This document shows, in pieces, positions 62,377 to 64,000 of a stretch of DNA of 64,000 nucleotides. Positions within the stretch are counted from its first letter, which is position 1. Each line of letters opens with the position of its first letter. The notes beneath the pieces are model-generated. The model saw only the letters and a list, made by a program, of their open reading frames with translations. It had not been told where the DNA came from and did no database searches. The DNA is taken from NCBI RefSeq assembly GCF_013391085.1, contig NZ_CP058334.1, positions 2,604,001-2,668,000 on the forward strand, read 5' to 3'. The translations under genes and the position numbers were made by a program. The DNA is from Natronomonas halophila (lineage in GTDB: Archaea; Halobacteriota; Halobacteria; Halobacteriales; Haloarculaceae).

Positions 62377-63825
62377 CTACATGTATCCGAGGTCTTCCAG
62401 CTGCTGGACTGATTGCTCATCGAGTTCGTCGGCCGTTTTGCCCCCTCGTTTTACCCCAGCGGTCTCGATGTCCGAAAACGCGGAAGCGACTTTTCCCTCC
62501 TCGTCGTTGGATTCAACCCACGCAGTCTGTGCGTCCCGTATTCTAATCGTGCGCTTCTCGTCGCGCCACGTGATGTATTTCCGGACGTCGTTCCCGCTTC
62601 CCTCGTAGACGGTTCGTGCCGTCGAGGTGAACGGAGTCAGATCGGTGACGTATTTGCTCGCTCGTTCTTGAACCGGACCATCGAGACCATGTGCTGTGGC
62701 GATGACGGGGCCTTCTGTAACGAACGCTTCTCGGTCCGTCTGCCCCTCAATCGTCGATTCGACTGCTGTCGGGAAGTCCGTCAGTGAAACGGGCTGGGAG
62801 ACGACTCGGCCGTTGGTCTGACCTGGGTGCTTCACGACGAGCGGCACATGGAGGAGAGATTCGTGAATGGCGACGCTATGGGAGGCGATTTGGGTGTCTG
62901 GACGGATACGGGACGGGTCGCCGAACCCCTCACCGTGATCTGATGTGACCACAAGGAGCGTATCGTCGAGTCCACCGCGCTCTCTCAGAGACTCAACGAG
63001 TCGTTCCAGTTCAGCGTCTAACTGCCGAATGCAACCGTCGTAGAGCGCTTCGAGCGAACTCCGCTGCCACCATGGACGCTGTCCGCCGTTGAATTCCCAT
63101 TTCACGTCCTCGATGTCGTTCTGCAGTCCCCGGAGTGTGTCGTCTCCCCAGTCGTCGAACTCCTCGTCGGGTTCGTATGGGTGGTGAGCGTCCATGTAGT
63201 TCACACAGGCGGCCCAGGGTTCATCTTGGTCTGCGGACCACTCGAGAAACAGGTCCGTATACGTCGACCCATGGGTTCCCACTGACTCCTTCGGAAGGAT
63301 ATCCGGATAATCGGACTGGAGCTTGATTGCGAGACCGTTCAATACCGACTGAATTGGTTGGCCGGATTCGAAGGCATGTCGCAGGAACTTCTGATATTCA
63401 CCCTGTCCCTCCTCAGCGACGAAGGTCGTCGGATCGGCGGCGTCGGGGAATGGGACGTTCCGTGGTCCTTCAATGTGGTCGAACGCGTCCTTGAGGCCCG
63501 TATCAATATCCGTAATCCAATTGTTCTCGGAGAAAACACCGGTCGCGTAACCTCGTTCACTGAGCGTTTCCCATATCGTGTTTCCGGGTTCGATTTTGTC
63601 CCCCGTTTTGGTAATCTCATGTTCTTCGATGTGAAGGCCAGTAAAGATACTCGCGTGGCTGTCGAGACTCCGTGCCGCAGGCGCGCGGGCGTGTTGATAT
63701 AGGGTTGCGTTCTCGGCGAAATCCTCCAAAAACGGCGTGGTACGGTTGTGGTATCCGTGTATACTCGTGTTCCGCGCTCGGACGGTATCAAGAACGACGA
63801 GCAGAACGTTCGGCGGCATGAACAT
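62377..63825 (-). CDS. Sulfatase-fold (alkaline phosphatase superfamily) enzyme without formylglycine Cys
   Basis: 482 residues. N-terminal NVLLVVLDTVRA (metal-binding Asp), DSHASIFTGL, VTSDHGEGFGDP (metal-binding Asp-His). The place of the sulfatase C/S-x-P-x-R box reads APAARSLDSHAS, with no Cys, so it should not be a formylglycine sulfatase. Phosphoglycerol/phosphoethanolamine-type transferases of this fold use Ser or Thr. No signal or membrane helix is obvious, so a cytoplasmic role is possible. Probably modifies a surface glycan. Confidence 0.82.
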   Translation of the reverse strand: MFMPPNVLLVVLDTVRARNTSIHGYHNRTTPFLEDFAENATLYQHARAPAARSLDSHASIFTGLHIEEHEITKTGDKIEPGNTIWETLSERGYATGVFSENNWITDIDTGLKDAFDHIEGPRNVPFPDAADPTTFVAEEGQGEYQKFLRHAFESGQPIQSVLNGLAIKLQSDYPDILPKESVGTHGSTYTDLFLEWSADQDEPWAACVNYMDAHHPYEPDEEFDDWGDDTLRGLQNDIEDVKWEFNGGQRPWWQRSSLEALYDGCIRQLDAELERLVESLRERGGLDDTLLVVTSDHGEGFGDPSRIRPDTQIASHSVAIHESLLHVPLVVKHPGQTNGRVVSQPVSLTDFPTAVESTIEGQTDREAFVTEGPVIATAHGLDGPVQERASKYVTDLTPFTSTARTVYEGSGNDVRKYITWRDEKRTIRIRDAQTAWVESNDEEGKVASAFSDIETAGVKRGGKTADELDEQSVQQLEDLGYM

Positions 63826-63900
63826 TCGTCGTCGGTGAGTGGCAATAATATTGCTGGAAATGGAACAAGGACTTAACCACTGGGTCGTATTCGCAAAATA

Positions 63901-64000
63901 ATGGCTCTCCGGTATGCGCTTTCAGAGATACGGAAACACGGGACGGACCGAACGTGGTGGCGCAAGCGATTTCTGACGCACGCCGTGAGCCGATATTTCA
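63901..64000 (+). CDS. Start of an unidentified gene, cut by window edge
   Basis: ATG at 63901 opens a frame that continues to the end (33 residues: MALRYALSEIRKHGTDRTW and on). Its start is divergent from the sulfatase-fold gene, with a CTTAACC box about 30 bases ahead. The basic N-terminus fits cytoplasmic or membrane-associated island enzymes, but nothing can be assigned. Confidence 0.5.
   Translation, partial: MALRYALSEIRKHGTDRTWWRKRFLTHAVSRYF

Noticed and set aside
1-64000. CRISPR arrays, cas genes, IS elements, rRNA genes, replication origins
   Set aside because: I saw no regularly spaced repeats, no transposase with terminal repeats, no rRNA and no orc/cdc6 gene. The only mobile element supported is the tRNA-Ile element.

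Overview
This window is chromosomal DNA from a haloarchaeon (class Halobacteria). The evidence is consistently high GC, very acidic deduced proteins, Tat signal peptides on exported proteins, a halocyanin, SecF-SecD, aIF5B, Nob1, TrmY, class I HMG-CoA reductase, an archaeal rhomboid, and TATA elements 25-35 bases ahead of start codons with almost no leader. I cannot name the genus from sequence alone. Genes are densely packed; several operons use ATGA or TGATG stop/start overlaps.

Layout. 1-15.5 kb is mostly housekeeping: a DUF255 thioredoxin-fold protein cut by the window edge, a secreted protein with a weak PGF-CTERM-like tail, secF-secD, a MOSC protein, a 2-oxoacid dehydrogenase E1 alpha/E1 beta/lone lipoyl-domain operon, glucose-6-phosphate isomerase, a CPBP protease, Nob1, a PRC-barrel protein, a halocyanin and aIF5B. 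15.5-30 kb holds NurA, a cupin, a zinc-ribbon/winged-helix protein, HMG-CoA reductase, an amidohydrolase, a rhomboid with an ectodomain, the nadA-nadB-nadC operon, phosphoglycerate mutase and FxsA. Two copies of a hairpin-ended intergenic repeat lie at 15.8 and 29 kb.

30.0-32.0 kb is a very small integrative element in a tRNA-Ile(GAU) gene: an intact tRNA, one small membrane protein, a tyrosine recombinase and a second copy of the tRNA 3' end. 32-43.5 kb is a mixed metabolic stretch: two acetyltransferases, a fused siroheme decarboxylase, a TrpD-like protein, a Baeyer-Villiger-type monooxygenase, a Tat-exported penicillin acylase homologue, a two-domain multicopper oxidase and a small regulator/membrane pair. 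43.6-51.3 kb contains a Fic/Doc-like protein with atypical composition, a cyclophilin, an overlapping pair (GGCT-like protein plus a membrane-anchored beta-barrel protein), NUDIX, CHY zinc finger, a response regulator, a duplicated-domain unknown, tRNA-Pro(CGG) and TrmY.

51.4-64 kb is the most interesting part, a glycan-assembly island: an STT3/AglB-like membrane protein without the usual WWDYG motif, UDP-sugar dehydrogenase (AglM type), a cysteine-rich microprotein, an SQD1-like UDP-sulfoquinovose synthase, two further sugar epimerases/dehydratases, a TrmB-family regulator, a lipid-sugar flippase, a glycosyltransferase and a sulfatase-fold enzyme. Two operators of identical architecture (TACTCA-N5-TGAGTA) sit between TATA box and start codon of the divergent microprotein and SQD1-like genes. 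They fit the published haloarchaeal TrmB motif TACT-N7-8-GAGTA, and a TrmB-family gene is the last gene of the same operon. I infer a self-regulated, nutrient-responsive, possibly sulfoquinovose-containing glycan pathway.
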